From Gammaproteobacteria bacterium UBA5109 (GTDB lineage: Bacteria > Pseudomonadota > Gammaproteobacteria > Pseudomonadales > Pseudohongiellaceae), in the NCBI GenBank assembly GCA_002414385.1, contig DHZH01000002.1, forward strand, positions 527,591 to 591,590: a DNA stretch of 64,000 nucleotides, read 5' to 3'. Both the position numbers and the translations under genes were made by a program. The notes beneath the pieces were generated by a model. It was not told where the DNA came from, did not search any database, and worked only from the letters and a program-made list of their open reading frames with translations. Positions within the stretch are counted from its first letter, which is position 1; every line of letters begins with the position of its first letter. Shown here piece after piece: positions 53,485 to 63,119 of this stretch.

Positions 53485-54474
53485 TCAGTTATCTGACAGG
53501 GAAACGGCCATCCGGTAAGCCTGTAACAGGCTGCCCATATCTGCCTGGCCACTACCGGCCAGGTCCAGCGCAGTTCCGTGATCAACAGAGGTACGGATTA
53601 TCGGCAGACCGAGAGTAATATTCACGGCCTCACCAAAAGCCTGGTATTTAAGTACGGGCAAACCCTGGTCATGGTACATGGCCAGCACAGCATCACATTG
53701 TTCGAGATATTTGGCTGTAAACAGAGTGTCTGCCGGCAAGGGTCCCTGCAGATGCATGCCCTGTTTATTAAGTTCATTAATAAGCGGCTCGATAATTTCC
53801 TGTTCTTCATGGCCGAGATGGCCGTTTTCGCCGGCATGTGGATTAAGGCCACAGACAAGAATACGCGGCCTCGGTATGGCGAATTTATTCTGCAGGTCCT
53901 GATGCAGAATTTGTATTACTTCCCGAAGTAAATCCGCATTGATGGCGGCAGCAACTTTGCCAAGAGGAAGGTGAGTGGTAGCCAGGGCAACCCTGAGCCT
54001 GGGGCTGGCCAGCATCATGACTACCCGATCCTTGCCACATCGCTGTGCCAGATATTCAGTATGGCCGCTGAATGCAAAGCCGGCATCATTGATCACACTT
54101 TTTTGCACTGGCCCGGTCACCAGTGCCTGAAATTCATTTTCCAGGCATCCGTCAATGGCACGATCCAGTGTGGCAAGCACGTAAGAAGCATTGTTCATAT
54201 TCAGGACAGCGGGCTGGGCAGGTTCGGACAGTTTTACCTGGTCGACCCACATGGCCGGTACTTGCGGGTCAAATTCAGCAATTGGTTTTATATTGAGCTT
54301 GAGATCAAGTTGTCGGGCTCTGTCCTGCAGCATGGACAGGTCGGCAATAAAAACCGGTGTACTGCGGTTAAAAACAGAATCATTACTGCCAAGGGAATAC
54401 TGTGCAAGCTTCAGACAGATATCCGGTCCAATACCGGCAGGCTCGCCAGGGGTGACAGCAATCAGATTGCTCAG
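53485..54474 (-). CDS. pdxA: 4-hydroxythreonine-4-phosphate dehydrogenase PdxA, probable CTG start
   Basis: The conserved N-terminus SNLIAVTPGEPAGIGPD lies upstream of the first in-frame ATG (54333). No ATG, GTG or TTG exists between an in-frame TAG and that sequence. CTG at 54474 follows GAGGA by 8 nt and gives 329 residues, the usual PdxA length. Metal and substrate residues are in SGHTEYLA, NPHAGENGH and MYHDQGLPVLK. The enzyme works in the DXP-dependent PLP pathway. It starts 1 nt after surA. Starting at the ATG would remove the N-terminal strand, so the CTG is the better reading. Confidence 0.88.
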   Translation of the reverse strand: MSNLIAVTPGEPAGIGPDICLKLAQYSLGSNDSVFNRSTPVFIADLSMLQDRARQLDLKLNIKPIAEFDPQVPAMWVDQVKLSEPAQPAVLNMNNASYVLATLDRAIDGCLENEFQALVTGPVQKSVINDAGFAFSGHTEYLAQRCGKDRVVMMLASPRLRVALATTHLPLGKVAAAINADLLREVIQILHQDLQNKFAIPRPRILVCGLNPHAGENGHLGHEEQEIIEPLINELNKQGMHLQGPLPADTLFTAKYLEQCDAVLAMYHDQGLPVLKYQAFGEAVNITLGLPIIRTSVDHGTALDLAGSGQADMGSLLQAYRMAVSLSDN

Positions 54475-54475
54475 G

Positions 54476-55765
54476 CTAGGAGTCCTCGTCTATCTTGATG
54501 TCGATATAAGCAGTATCACGAATTTCACTGAGCCAGTTTTGCAGTTCCGTTTCAAATTTTCTTTCGCGCAGAATCTGTTCAGCCTGAAAGCGACGGTTTT
54601 CTTCCGTGACATCTTCTACCCGCCGCTCCAGTACTTCGGCGATATGCCAATCCTGGCCAACCTGAAAAGGTTCAGACATTTCACCAACCGGCACTTCGCT
54701 GAGGGCAGCTTCAAAGGGCGGAGGCAGCTGGCCTTCAGTTACCCAGTCAAGATCACCGCCGGAAACCATTGAAGTCGGGTCATCGGTATAGACACGGGCC
54801 AGATCGCCAAAATCCTCTCCACCGCGAATACGTTCATGGAGTTCAAAAATCAGCTCCCGGGTCTGTTGCGGGGTACGAATTTCATTGGGACGCAGCATGA
54901 TGTGACGAACATGACTCTGATTTACCTGCAGGTCGACACCACCCCTTTTTTCAACAACTTCCACGATATGAAAACCACTGTCACTGGTGAATGGTTCACT
55001 GACTTCGCCGACATCCAGTGTCGGGACGACCGGTCGGAACATGGTCGGCAGATTTTCTGTTTTACGCCAGCCGGCCAGGTCTCCGCCGCTGACCGGAATG
55101 CCAAGTATCTGTTGTGAAGCCGCTAAATCCAGAATGCTGGCGCCGTCCTGAATTTGCTGATACAGCAGATCAGCGAGCTCTTCCTGGAGCTGGTTCTGCA
55201 AAGGGTTTTCAACCGGAATCAGAATATGGTGTACCCTGAATTCAGGGGCAATATCTGTCTGTGCTGCTTCCGAGCGTAAATAATTGGCTATTTCCTGACG
55301 GGTGATGGTGATGCGTTGATTGATGGTGCCAGTCTGCAGATTATTGATCATCAAATCGCGACGGATTTGCTCGCGAAATTCCAGATACTGGCCATCCTGG
55401 TTAAGCACATTGCGAAACTGTTCAAAGCTCATGTTGTTCTGCGCGGCAATCTGCGTGAGCGCCTGGTTAAGTCGGTTATCATCAATGCGGATACCGGAAC
55501 GTTCGGCAAGCTGCAACTGCAGGCTTTCAATGATTAACTGATCCAGTACTCCTTCCCTTAATTCGGCACGGGGCGGCAGGTTACGGCCACTATTGTTGGC
55601 GATAATCTGCTCAACCCGCGCATCAAACTCACTTTGCAGGATGACATCTTCGTCGACCACGGCAATAACCCGGTCGCTGAGCTGGGCAGAGGCTGAAAGT
55701 GCAGAAACTGCAAATGTCAGGCCGATTAAAAATTTAGGAAAGCTTTGCTTAATTATCTTCAACAT
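54476..55765 (-). CDS. surA: periplasmic chaperone SurA
   Basis: The 429-residue protein has a signal peptide ending SASAQ, the N-terminal chaperone part (AVVDEDVILQSEF), two parvulin-type PpiC domains (VRHIMLRPNEIRTP in the second) and the C-terminal helix. It escorts unfolded outer-membrane proteins to the Bam machine. ATG 55765 lies inside the end of lptD (17-bp overlap), in the conserved lptD-surA-pdxA order. Confidence 0.96.
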   Translation of the reverse strand: MLKIIKQSFPKFLIGLTFAVSALSASAQLSDRVIAVVDEDVILQSEFDARVEQIIANNSGRNLPPRAELREGVLDQLIIESLQLQLAERSGIRIDDNRLNQALTQIAAQNNMSFEQFRNVLNQDGQYLEFREQIRRDLMINNLQTGTINQRITITRQEIANYLRSEAAQTDIAPEFRVHHILIPVENPLQNQLQEELADLLYQQIQDGASILDLAASQQILGIPVSGGDLAGWRKTENLPTMFRPVVPTLDVGEVSEPFTSDSGFHIVEVVEKRGGVDLQVNQSHVRHIMLRPNEIRTPQQTRELIFELHERIRGGEDFGDLARVYTDDPTSMVSGGDLDWVTEGQLPPPFEAALSEVPVGEMSEPFQVGQDWHIAEVLERRVEDVTEENRRFQAEQILRERKFETELQNWLSEIRDTAYIDIKIDEDS

Positions 55766-58193
55766 ATGTTTTATATCCGGAAATACTTTCGCCTATTAAT
55801 GTATCTATACTGTTACCTAAGATATTTCCAAGGCCTTTAAGTTCAAATTGTAGAAAAATTCCGTTGTTTTCCTGCAAGAATGTACCGGATAAATCAGTAT
55901 TATCAAGCCACTGGCGAGCCAGCAGACGTACATTCCAGCAGCAGGAGCTGTATTCCATACCTATTATGGACTCCAGTGTCCGGTCATTTTCATGGTCAAC
56001 ATTCCAGCGAGCGATAAGACTGAGGCTGTCCGTTAAGGGCCACAGGGCTGAAATATCGGTTTGCTGGATAGTTCCCGGAATATTTAGCGTATCGCGGTAG
56101 CGATAGCTGAAATTCAGAATCTGATTTATATCAGATTGGTAGCGGAATTGAAAACTGCCGCTTTGCAGATCATTGTTATCCGGATTCCACTCCTGATATG
56201 CGCCCAGACGCCAGTTTTCATTGAACTGCCAGGAAAGTTCTCCCGCCAGCGCAGAACTTGATTGTTGCTCTACACTTGCCGGCAGCGGGTTCAGGCCGAC
56301 CCGGCGGTCAGCAAAGTAGAATATCTGCCCGAGACTGAAGCGGGCCTTTTCCTGGCCCTGCTGATTCAGGAAGCGGGAACTCAGTCCCAGCGTGAGCTGA
56401 TTGGCATCCCCGACACGGTCACGGCCGCTGAAGCGATCGTCGCGAAACAGCTGATTGAAACCCGAAGTCAGGTTTGCGGTATCAAACAGCGGGATATTCT
56501 GCTGATTTTCGTAATCCCTGTACAGGTAATACAGACGGGGTTCGAGCGTCTGGGTATAGGCCCCGCCCTGGAAATTCACCTCACGTTCAAAGACCAGGCC
56601 GGAATCCAGGCTGGCGCTGGCAACGCCACGCTCAGGCTGCTTTGCAGTGCCCAGTGCCTGATCCTGGAGATCATAGCGGGCATATTCATAGCCGATTTTC
56701 GGCATCAGGTACATTCCGGGTGTTTCCCAGCGCCAGGACAGGCTGGGTTCCAAGGCAAATCGCTGACCGCTAACCAGCGCGCCGTTATTAATCTGGGTTT
56801 GTGTCAAAGCGTTGGGGTCCAGATTGCGGTCGAAATAAACATATTCAGTGCCAAGCTGATAACGCCAGCCCGAGGCAAAGGAATCTGAAACATTCAGGCT
56901 GAGGCGCGGCAGGCTGGAGTAGGGTTTGCTAAGCGAGCTCAGCGCCGGATCAATTTGCTGATAGCTTTGCAGGGCCGCCTGGACTTGCCAGTTTTCCTGC
57001 CAGTAGGCGATTTCACCATTGCGATAGAGATGACTTCTTGTCGTGTCGGTCAGCCCGTCATTGCCAAAATCCTGAAAGTAATCAAAATCACTGACGGCAG
57101 AATAGTTGGCCCTGGCACTCCAGCTGGGGGCAAGCTGGGCATCGGCGAGGTATGAAATCTGCCAGCGTTTTGCCTGTGGTGGACTCTCACTACCGGGAAT
57201 TCCCACACTGGCTGCATCAAACTGCGCATCATCATGCAGATAGTTGAATTCAAGTGTATTGCTGGAGTCAGTCCCCAGATGCCTTCCTTCCAGGCCGAGC
57301 ATCAGCCCGCGTTCTGTCATCAGTCGCGGTGTAAGTGTGGCGTCATAATTCGGTGCCAGGTTGAAATAATAGGGCAGGGCAAAATCAAAACCACCTTCAC
57401 GGGTGGAACCGATGCTTGGATACAGCAAACCGCTGCTACGTTCATCGGTGATGGGAAAGCTGATATAGGGGGTGTAAAAAACCGGAATGTCCCTGATCCT
57501 CAGGGTAATATCACGACCAACGCCGCGGCCACTTTCCTGATCAAGCGTAATTTGCTGACCAGCAAGCAGCCAGCTGTTATCGCCGGGTTCACAGACTGTA
57601 TAGGTTCCCTGATTGATACTCAGCAGGTTATTGCTGTTGCGGTAGCTGAGGCTGTCTGCAGTTCCCCGAGCAGCAAGTTCATGCAGGACATAGGAAGTAT
57701 TTTGCAGCTCGGCATCAGAACTTTGCGTATTTATCACGGCACTCGTTGCGCCTATGCTCAGACCCGGCCGCAAAAGTCGGATATTGCCTTCAAGTTCGAC
57801 AATACCGGCCAGTTGATCCAGAAAAGCCTGATCTCCCTGTAGCCAGGTATCACTGTATCGAATATCAATCCCGCCGCTGACCAGGGCCTGGTTCGTGCTG
57901 CCGTCAAACTCTCCGTCCTGTGCAGTAATGAGGATAGCACCATCAGCCGGTGCCGGAGGCAGTTGCGGATCCAGGTACAAACCGCAACAGGCTTCTGCAA
58001 CCAGGGACTGAAGTTGTGGTTCAAGTGAGTCAAGGGGATGCCAGTTTTCGCTGGCGACATCTGGGGGGGCGGATTCAGGGTTCGGCTGTGCAAAAAGCAG
58101 TGCAGGGGACAGCAGCGCAATTGTCAGCACATAAAGGAAAACAAAATGACTTGTTTTATAAGGAAAATCAGACCCCTTGTCGGTGCAGGTCAC
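55749..58193 (-). CDS. lptD: LPS assembly outer-membrane protein LptD (non-ATG start)
   Basis: The frame runs to a TTG at 58253 and contains no ATG before residue ~300. GTG at 58193 is preferred: it gives a signal peptide (basic start, hydrophobic core, end LLFAQ) and 814 residues. The N-terminal OstA domain (TAQDGEFDGSTNQALVSGG) and the barrel follow. Cysteine pairs EACCG near the N-terminus and SSCCW near the C-terminus match the disulfides needed for LPS transport. The start has only a weak ribosome binding site, so it is uncertain. It is divergent from amgK. Confidence 0.9.
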   Translation of the reverse strand: MTCTDKGSDFPYKTSHFVFLYVLTIALLSPALLFAQPNPESAPPDVASENWHPLDSLEPQLQSLVAEACCGLYLDPQLPPAPADGAILITAQDGEFDGSTNQALVSGGIDIRYSDTWLQGDQAFLDQLAGIVELEGNIRLLRPGLSIGATSAVINTQSSDAELQNTSYVLHELAARGTADSLSYRNSNNLLSINQGTYTVCEPGDNSWLLAGQQITLDQESGRGVGRDITLRIRDIPVFYTPYISFPITDERSSGLLYPSIGSTREGGFDFALPYYFNLAPNYDATLTPRLMTERGLMLGLEGRHLGTDSSNTLEFNYLHDDAQFDAASVGIPGSESPPQAKRWQISYLADAQLAPSWSARANYSAVSDFDYFQDFGNDGLTDTTRSHLYRNGEIAYWQENWQVQAALQSYQQIDPALSSLSKPYSSLPRLSLNVSDSFASGWRYQLGTEYVYFDRNLDPNALTQTQINNGALVSGQRFALEPSLSWRWETPGMYLMPKIGYEYARYDLQDQALGTAKQPERGVASASLDSGLVFEREVNFQGGAYTQTLEPRLYYLYRDYENQQNIPLFDTANLTSGFNQLFRDDRFSGRDRVGDANQLTLGLSSRFLNQQGQEKARFSLGQIFYFADRRVGLNPLPASVEQQSSSALAGELSWQFNENWRLGAYQEWNPDNNDLQSGSFQFRYQSDINQILNFSYRYRDTLNIPGTIQQTDISALWPLTDSLSLIARWNVDHENDRTLESIIGMEYSSCCWNVRLLARQWLDNTDLSGTFLQENNGIFLQFELKGLGNILGNSIDTLIGESISGYKTYVEDN

Positions 58194-58270
58194 TTCTAAA
58201 ATCCGGGTTGTATAGGCATAATGGATTGTAATAACTCTAATAAACCTAAACAAGGGAACACTGTTGAAGT

Positions 58271-59362
58271 ATGACTGTGAGCACGACTAAAGACAGCAAG
58301 CCTTGTCGTGCCACCGCATTACAGGATTGGTTTGCAGAAATCCTGCCCGGGCTTCCCAGCACAGCTCCCCTTGAGCATTTCAGAATTAAACTGATTCAGG
58401 GGGATGCCAGTTTTCGACGTTATTTCAGGGCGCAGGCTGACGAAATTTCTTTTATTCTGGTTGATGCTCCAACCGAAAAAGAAGACAGCCGTCCTTTTCT
58501 CGAAGTTTCCAGGCTTTTCAGCAAAGCCGGCGTCATCGTGCCGCAGGTTTTCGCCGCAGACTTGCAGGCCGGTTTCTTGTGTCTTTCAGATCTGGGCGAC
58601 ACGCTCTTGTGGGAAAAACTAAACAAGGCAAAGCATGGCTCCGATGAGTTGTCACAGGCAGGTTCACTGTATCAACTGGCTTTTGAACAACTTCTAAACA
58701 TTCAGAAAATCAGTGCAGAAAAAAATCTGCCGGCATTTTCAGAAAAGCTGATGCGCGAAGAAACAGACCTGTTCAGACACTGGTTTTGTGAAAAACTTCT
58801 TGGCCTGCAACTGGATAATGAAGACAGAAAAATTCTTGAACAGGCATTCGATGTTCTGATTTCAGCTGCACAGTCACAGCAACAGCTTTGTGTGCACCGT
58901 GATTACCATTCCCGGAATCTGCTTTATCAGGGCAGTGAAACGCTGGGTGTCATAGATTTTCAGGATGCGGTTGTCGGCCCGGCAAGCTATGACCTGGTTT
59001 CCCTGCTGAAAGACTGCTACATAGCCTGGCCAGAGGAAGTGATTAGATCCTGGGCGCTGGAGTATTTCAGGCAAGCCAGCCAGGCAGGTATTGTAAGCAG
59101 CAGTGAAGAACAGTTTTTGCGGGATTTTGATTTGATGGGAGCACAGCGCCATCTGAAAGCAAGCGGGATTTTTTCCAGACTCTGTTTACGCGACAGGAAA
59201 ATCAGTTATCTTGGGGATATTCCAAGAACTTTATCTTATCTTGTCCAACTGAAAGGAAAATATACTGAGCTTGATGAGTTTCTGGACTGGCTAGACAGTA
59301 AAGTGATGCAAGACCTGGAAGATAAGATTATTTCAGCAATCAGCATGGGAAATACCGTATGA
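58271..59362 (+). CDS. amgK: N-acetylmuramate/N-acetylglucosamine kinase AmgK
   Basis: The 363-residue kinase belongs to the aminoglycoside phosphotransferase superfamily. LIQGDASFRRYFR is the AmgK N-lobe signature; CVHRDYHSRNLL holds the catalytic Asp and GVIDFQDAVVGP the Mg2+ Asp. It phosphorylates MurNAc at C1 in the recycling route that bypasses de novo UDP-MurNAc synthesis and confers fosfomycin tolerance. It overlaps murU by four bases. Confidence 0.93.
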   Translation: MTVSTTKDSKPCRATALQDWFAEILPGLPSTAPLEHFRIKLIQGDASFRRYFRAQADEISFILVDAPTEKEDSRPFLEVSRLFSKAGVIVPQVFAADLQAGFLCLSDLGDTLLWEKLNKAKHGSDELSQAGSLYQLAFEQLLNIQKISAEKNLPAFSEKLMREETDLFRHWFCEKLLGLQLDNEDRKILEQAFDVLISAAQSQQQLCVHRDYHSRNLLYQGSETLGVIDFQDAVVGPASYDLVSLLKDCYIAWPEEVIRSWALEYFRQASQAGIVSSSEEQFLRDFDLMGAQRHLKASGIFSRLCLRDRKISYLGDIPRTLSYLVQLKGKYTELDEFLDWLDSKVMQDLEDKIISAISMGNTV

Positions 59363-60066
59363 AGGCCATGATTCTGGCGGCCGGAAAAGGTGAACGGATG
59401 CGGCCACTGACAGAATCGACACCCAAGCCCCTGCTGCAGGTCGGTGGTAAAGCACTGATTCAGTACCATATTGAAAGGCTGGTTGATTCCGGTTTTCAGG
59501 AAATCGTGATTAATCATGCCTGGCTCGGTGAACAGATTGAAGACTTCGTCAGGGACGGCAGACAATTTGGCGCAAGTGTGACCTACTCCGCCGAAGGTGA
59601 ACCACTGGAAACAGCCGGCGGGATTATCAAGGCCTTGCCCTTGCTGGGTGATGATCCATTTGTAGTCGTGAATGGCGATATCTGGACGGATTATTCATTT
59701 TACGATCTGAAGGACTGTGCTGACATGCAGGATCTGATTCATCTGGTCATGGTTGATAATCCGCCTCAGCATCAGGCTGGGGATTACTGCCTGGGTCAAG
59801 ACAGCAGGTTGGCTATGAATGATTCAGCGTTCGAAGGGGATTCACTGACTTACAGCGGAATTTCAGTATTGCGCCCCGAACTGTTTAGGGGAATAAAAGT
59901 TCATAAACTGCCGCTTGTTCCCCTCTTCGATTCTGCAATTCAGCATGGAAAGGCAAGCGGAGAATATTATTCCGGAAGCTGGTTTGATATTGGGACTGTT
60001 GAACGATTGCAGGCACTGGATGCCCATCTGACAAAGAGTGATCCGGGAGTTAGAGGCGATGACTGA
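59359..60066 (+). CDS. murU: N-acetylmuramate-1-phosphate uridylyltransferase MurU
   Basis: The 235-residue nucleotidyltransferase starts KAMILAAGKGERMRPLT, the sugar-nucleotidyltransferase signature, with KPLLQVGGKALI next. VVNGDIWTDY provides the metal-binding Asp. It makes UDP-MurNAc from MurNAc-1-phosphate, the step after AmgK. It is coupled to amgK (ATGA overlap) and overlaps the LOG gene by 8 bp. Confidence 0.93.
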   Translation: MKAMILAAGKGERMRPLTESTPKPLLQVGGKALIQYHIERLVDSGFQEIVINHAWLGEQIEDFVRDGRQFGASVTYSAEGEPLETAGGIIKALPLLGDDPFVVVNGDIWTDYSFYDLKDCADMQDLIHLVMVDNPPQHQAGDYCLGQDSRLAMNDSAFEGDSLTYSGISVLRPELFRGIKVHKLPLVPLFDSAIQHGKASGEYYSGSWFDIGTVERLQALDAHLTKSDPGVRGDD

Positions 60067-60919
60067 CAAGAAAAAACAAAATTCATTTAAACGCTTTCAG
60101 GAAATTGATCGTGAAAAACGCCGCAAACCCGGGCATTTATTTCGGGATGCTGCGGAAGACAGATTATATGCCCAGATAGAAGAGCCGCCTGATTTTGCCG
60201 AGCAGCAGATCAACTCGCCTGCTTACCGCCTGGCCTTTGATGATATCGATTACCTGCTGGCTGAAGAACAACGGCCTATTCGTCTGCAGTTAGAGCTGGC
60301 AAAGCCGGATCACATGATGAAAGTTCATGGCATCGAGCATACTGTGGTTATTTTCGGCAGTGCCCGTACACCCCAGGATAGCCCTTATTACAAAATGTCG
60401 CAGGATATGGCGACGCTGATTTCGCAAAAATCAGGTTGCGATGCCTGTCCGGAATTATATGTGGTCACCGGTGGCGGACCGGGTATCATGGAGGCTGCCA
60501 ATCGGGGCGCCAGTGAGGCTGGCTACGAATCAATCGGCCTGAATATCGTCCTGCCACATGAGCAGTATCCCAACTCCTATATCACCCCGGCATTGTGTTT
60601 TCGTTTTCACTATTTTGCCATGCGCAAAATGCACTTTTTGTTGCGGGCCAGGGCAATTGTCGTTTTCCCGGGCGGTTTCGGCACCCTGGATGAATTGTTC
60701 GAAACCCTGACACTGGTACAGACCGGTAAAATTGAACCGCTTCCCATAGTGCTGTTTGGCAAGCAATACTGGCAGAGCCTGATCAATTTTGACTTGCTGC
60801 TGGAAGAGGGCATGATCAATGAAGAAGACCTGAACTGTTTCAGCTATGTGGAAACAGTAGATGAAGCCTGGGAATTAATCAGGTCGTCAATGGCTGACGA
60901 GCAGGACAGTTCTGCCTAA
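60059..60919 (+). CDS. LOG-family Rossmann protein (TIGR00730-like)
   Basis: ATG at 60059 behind AGAGG gives 286 residues. VVTGGGPGIMEAANRGA and FPGGFGTLDELFE are the LOG motifs for nucleotide 5'-monophosphate binding. Members hydrolyse nucleoside monophosphates or cytokinin ribotides; this longer form with a basic N-terminal extension is common in gammaproteobacteria. It follows murU directly. Substrate unknown. Confidence 0.9.
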   Translation: MTDKKKQNSFKRFQEIDREKRRKPGHLFRDAAEDRLYAQIEEPPDFAEQQINSPAYRLAFDDIDYLLAEEQRPIRLQLELAKPDHMMKVHGIEHTVVIFGSARTPQDSPYYKMSQDMATLISQKSGCDACPELYVVTGGGPGIMEAANRGASEAGYESIGLNIVLPHEQYPNSYITPALCFRFHYFAMRKMHFLLRARAIVVFPGGFGTLDELFETLTLVQTGKIEPLPIVLFGKQYWQSLINFDLLLEEGMINEEDLNCFSYVETVDEAWELIRSSMADEQDSSA

Positions 60920-60966
60920 ACCTTGTACAATGCGGCCTCAAAATTTTTTCAGGCAGGTCACAGGTA

Positions 60967-61641
60967 ATGAGTAAACGCGATTTTTTGATTGCGCCCTCCA
61001 TACTTTCAGCAGACTTTGCCCGCCTGGGTGAAGAGGTCGATGCTGTACTGACTGCCGGTGCTGATCTTGTCCACTTTGACGTGATGGATAACCATTATGT
61101 GCCAAACCTGACAATTGGCCCCATGGTGTGCAAAGCCTTAATTGACTATGGCATCAAGGCACCAGTTGATGTGCACCTGATGGTATCTCCGGTTGATAGC
61201 CTGATTAATGATTTTGCAGAAGCCGGCGCCAGCTACATTACCTTCCACCCGGAAGCCAGCAATCATATTGACCGTTCGCTAAGCCTGATTCGCTCACTTG
61301 GCTGCAAGGCCGGACTGGTACTCAACCCCGCCACCCCGATTTCCTGTCTGGAATATGTCATGGATAAACTCGATATCATTCTGTTGATGTCAGTTAATCC
61401 CGGTTTTGGCGGACAAAAATTTATTCCCTCCACGCTCGGGAAACTGGCCCAGGTCAGAAAGCTGATTGATGACAGTGGCTTTGATATCTGTCTGGAAGTA
61501 GACGGTGGCGTTGGGGTGAATAATATTGCCGAGATTGCTGCCGCCGGGGCCGATATGTTTGTTGCCGGTTCGGCGATTTTTGGCAGTGATGATTATCAGG
61601 CCACGATTTCCAGGATGCGGGTGGAACTTGAAAGCTCATGA
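60967..61641 (+). CDS. rpe: ribulose-phosphate 3-epimerase
   Basis: The 224-residue TIM barrel has APSILSADFARLGEEV, HFDVMDNHYVPNLTIGP (metal His and Asp) and VNPGFGGQKFIP. It interconverts ribulose-5-P and xylulose-5-P. In many relatives gph stands between rpe and trpE; here trpE starts inside the stop of rpe by a 4-bp overlap. Confidence 0.97.
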   Translation: MSKRDFLIAPSILSADFARLGEEVDAVLTAGADLVHFDVMDNHYVPNLTIGPMVCKALIDYGIKAPVDVHLMVSPVDSLINDFAEAGASYITFHPEASNHIDRSLSLIRSLGCKAGLVLNPATPISCLEYVMDKLDIILLMSVNPGFGGQKFIPSTLGKLAQVRKLIDDSGFDICLEVDGGVGVNNIAEIAAAGADMFVAGSAIFGSDDYQATISRMRVELESS

Positions 61642-63119
61642 ACATCGAGCAGTTCAACGAGCTTGCCGGGCAGGGCTATAACCGCATCCCCCTGACCCGT
61701 GAAGTGCTGGCCGACCTGGAAACGCCATTAAGTGTTTACCTGAAACTCGCCAATTCACCTTACAGCTATTTCCTGGAATCCGTTCAGGGCGGGGAAAAGT
61801 GGGGCCGTTATTCCATCATCGGTTTGCCCTGCAGTACGGTACTCAAAGTCAGCGGCAATAACTTCACGCTTGAGCGTGATGGCAAACAGATAGAAAGTTT
61901 TAACAGTAATGATCCCTTTGATGATATCGCCGAATTTCAGTCAGCCTACCGGATTCCGGAGCTGGAAGGTTTGCCGCGCTTTAATGGCGGACTGGTCGGT
62001 TATTTTGGCTACGATACTATACGTTATGTAGAGCACAGGGTTGCCGACAGCACTCCGACCGATACAGTGGGAACCCCGGATATATTACTCATGGTATCCG
62101 AAGAAGTGATTGTGTTTGATAACCTGCGTGGCACCATAACTTTACTGGTCTATGCTGATCCGGCTCAGGACAAGGCTTTTGAATCGGCCCAGAAACGTCT
62201 GGATGATCTCAGTTCGGAATTACATCAGCCACTGGATCCGGCCCTGTTCAAACCGGTTCCCCAGGCCAGGGAGGTGGACGAAAGCAGTTTTGTCTCCAGT
62301 TTTGGCAAGCAGGCTTATGAGTCAGCAGTTGAAAAAATCAAGGATTACATCGTCGCCGGCGATGTCATGCAGGTGGTGCTGGCCCAGCGCATGAGTATTC
62401 CTTTTGACGGTGAAGCAATCAATGTCTATCGGGCATTACGCCAGCTGAACCCTTCGCCCTATATGGTGTATATGGATCTGGCGGATTTTCATATTGTCAG
62501 TGCCTCACCGGAAATACTGGCCCGCGTGGAAGATGGACATATTACTGTGCGTCCACTGGCTGGTACCCGACGACGCGGGCATACTGAAGAAGAAGACCTG
62601 GCACTGGAAAAAGACCTGCTGGCCGACGAAAAAGAAATTGCCGAACATCTTATGCTGATTGATCTGAGCCGCAATGATTCGGGTCGTGTCTCCCGTACAG
62701 GTTCAGTCAAGGTCACACGGCAAATGTTTGTCGAACGTTATTCACATGTCATGCATATCGCCTCCAATGTGGAAAGCGAGATAGCCGAAGATAAAACTGC
62801 GCTGGATGTGCTCAAGGCCACCTTGCCGGTTGGTACACTCAGTGGCGCCCCCAAGGTCCGGGCCATGGAAATCATTGATGAATTTGAGCCGGTAAAGCGC
62901 GGTGTATACGGTGGTGCCATGGGCTATCTTTCCTGGAATGGCAACATGGATATGGCCATAGCCATCCGTACCGCCGTCATAAAAGATGAAACACTTTATG
63001 TGGAAGCCGGCGCCGGTATCGTGGCCGATTCTGTGCCCGAGCTGGAATGGAAAGAAACCATGAACAAGGCCAGAGCCCTGTTTTCTGCCGTAAAGCTGGC
63101 TGAAGAGGGTATGCAGTAA
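61638..63119 (+). CDS. trpE: anthranilate synthase component I TrpE
   Basis: The 493-residue protein has the tryptophan feedback-site FLESVQGGEKWGRYS, then the chorismate-binding core AGDVMQVVLAQR, SPEILARV, LAGTRRRG and VGTLSGAPKVRA. It makes anthranilate from chorismate with TrpG. It is translationally linked to rpe and to trpG (TAATG), with no leader peptide or attenuator between rpe and trpE. Confidence 0.97.
   Translation: MNIEQFNELAGQGYNRIPLTREVLADLETPLSVYLKLANSPYSYFLESVQGGEKWGRYSIIGLPCSTVLKVSGNNFTLERDGKQIESFNSNDPFDDIAEFQSAYRIPELEGLPRFNGGLVGYFGYDTIRYVEHRVADSTPTDTVGTPDILLMVSEEVIVFDNLRGTITLLVYADPAQDKAFESAQKRLDDLSSELHQPLDPALFKPVPQAREVDESSFVSSFGKQAYESAVEKIKDYIVAGDVMQVVLAQRMSIPFDGEAINVYRALRQLNPSPYMVYMDLADFHIVSASPEILARVEDGHITVRPLAGTRRRGHTEEEDLALEKDLLADEKEIAEHLMLIDLSRNDSGRVSRTGSVKVTRQMFVERYSHVMHIASNVESEIAEDKTALDVLKATLPVGTLSGAPKVRAMEIIDEFEPVKRGVYGGAMGYLSWNGNMDMAIAIRTAVIKDETLYVEAGAGIVADSVPELEWKETMNKARALFSAVKLAEEGMQ

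Noticed and set aside
61600..61660. Trp attenuator upstream of trpE
   Set aside because: trpE overlaps rpe by four bases, leaving no room for a leader peptide or terminator.
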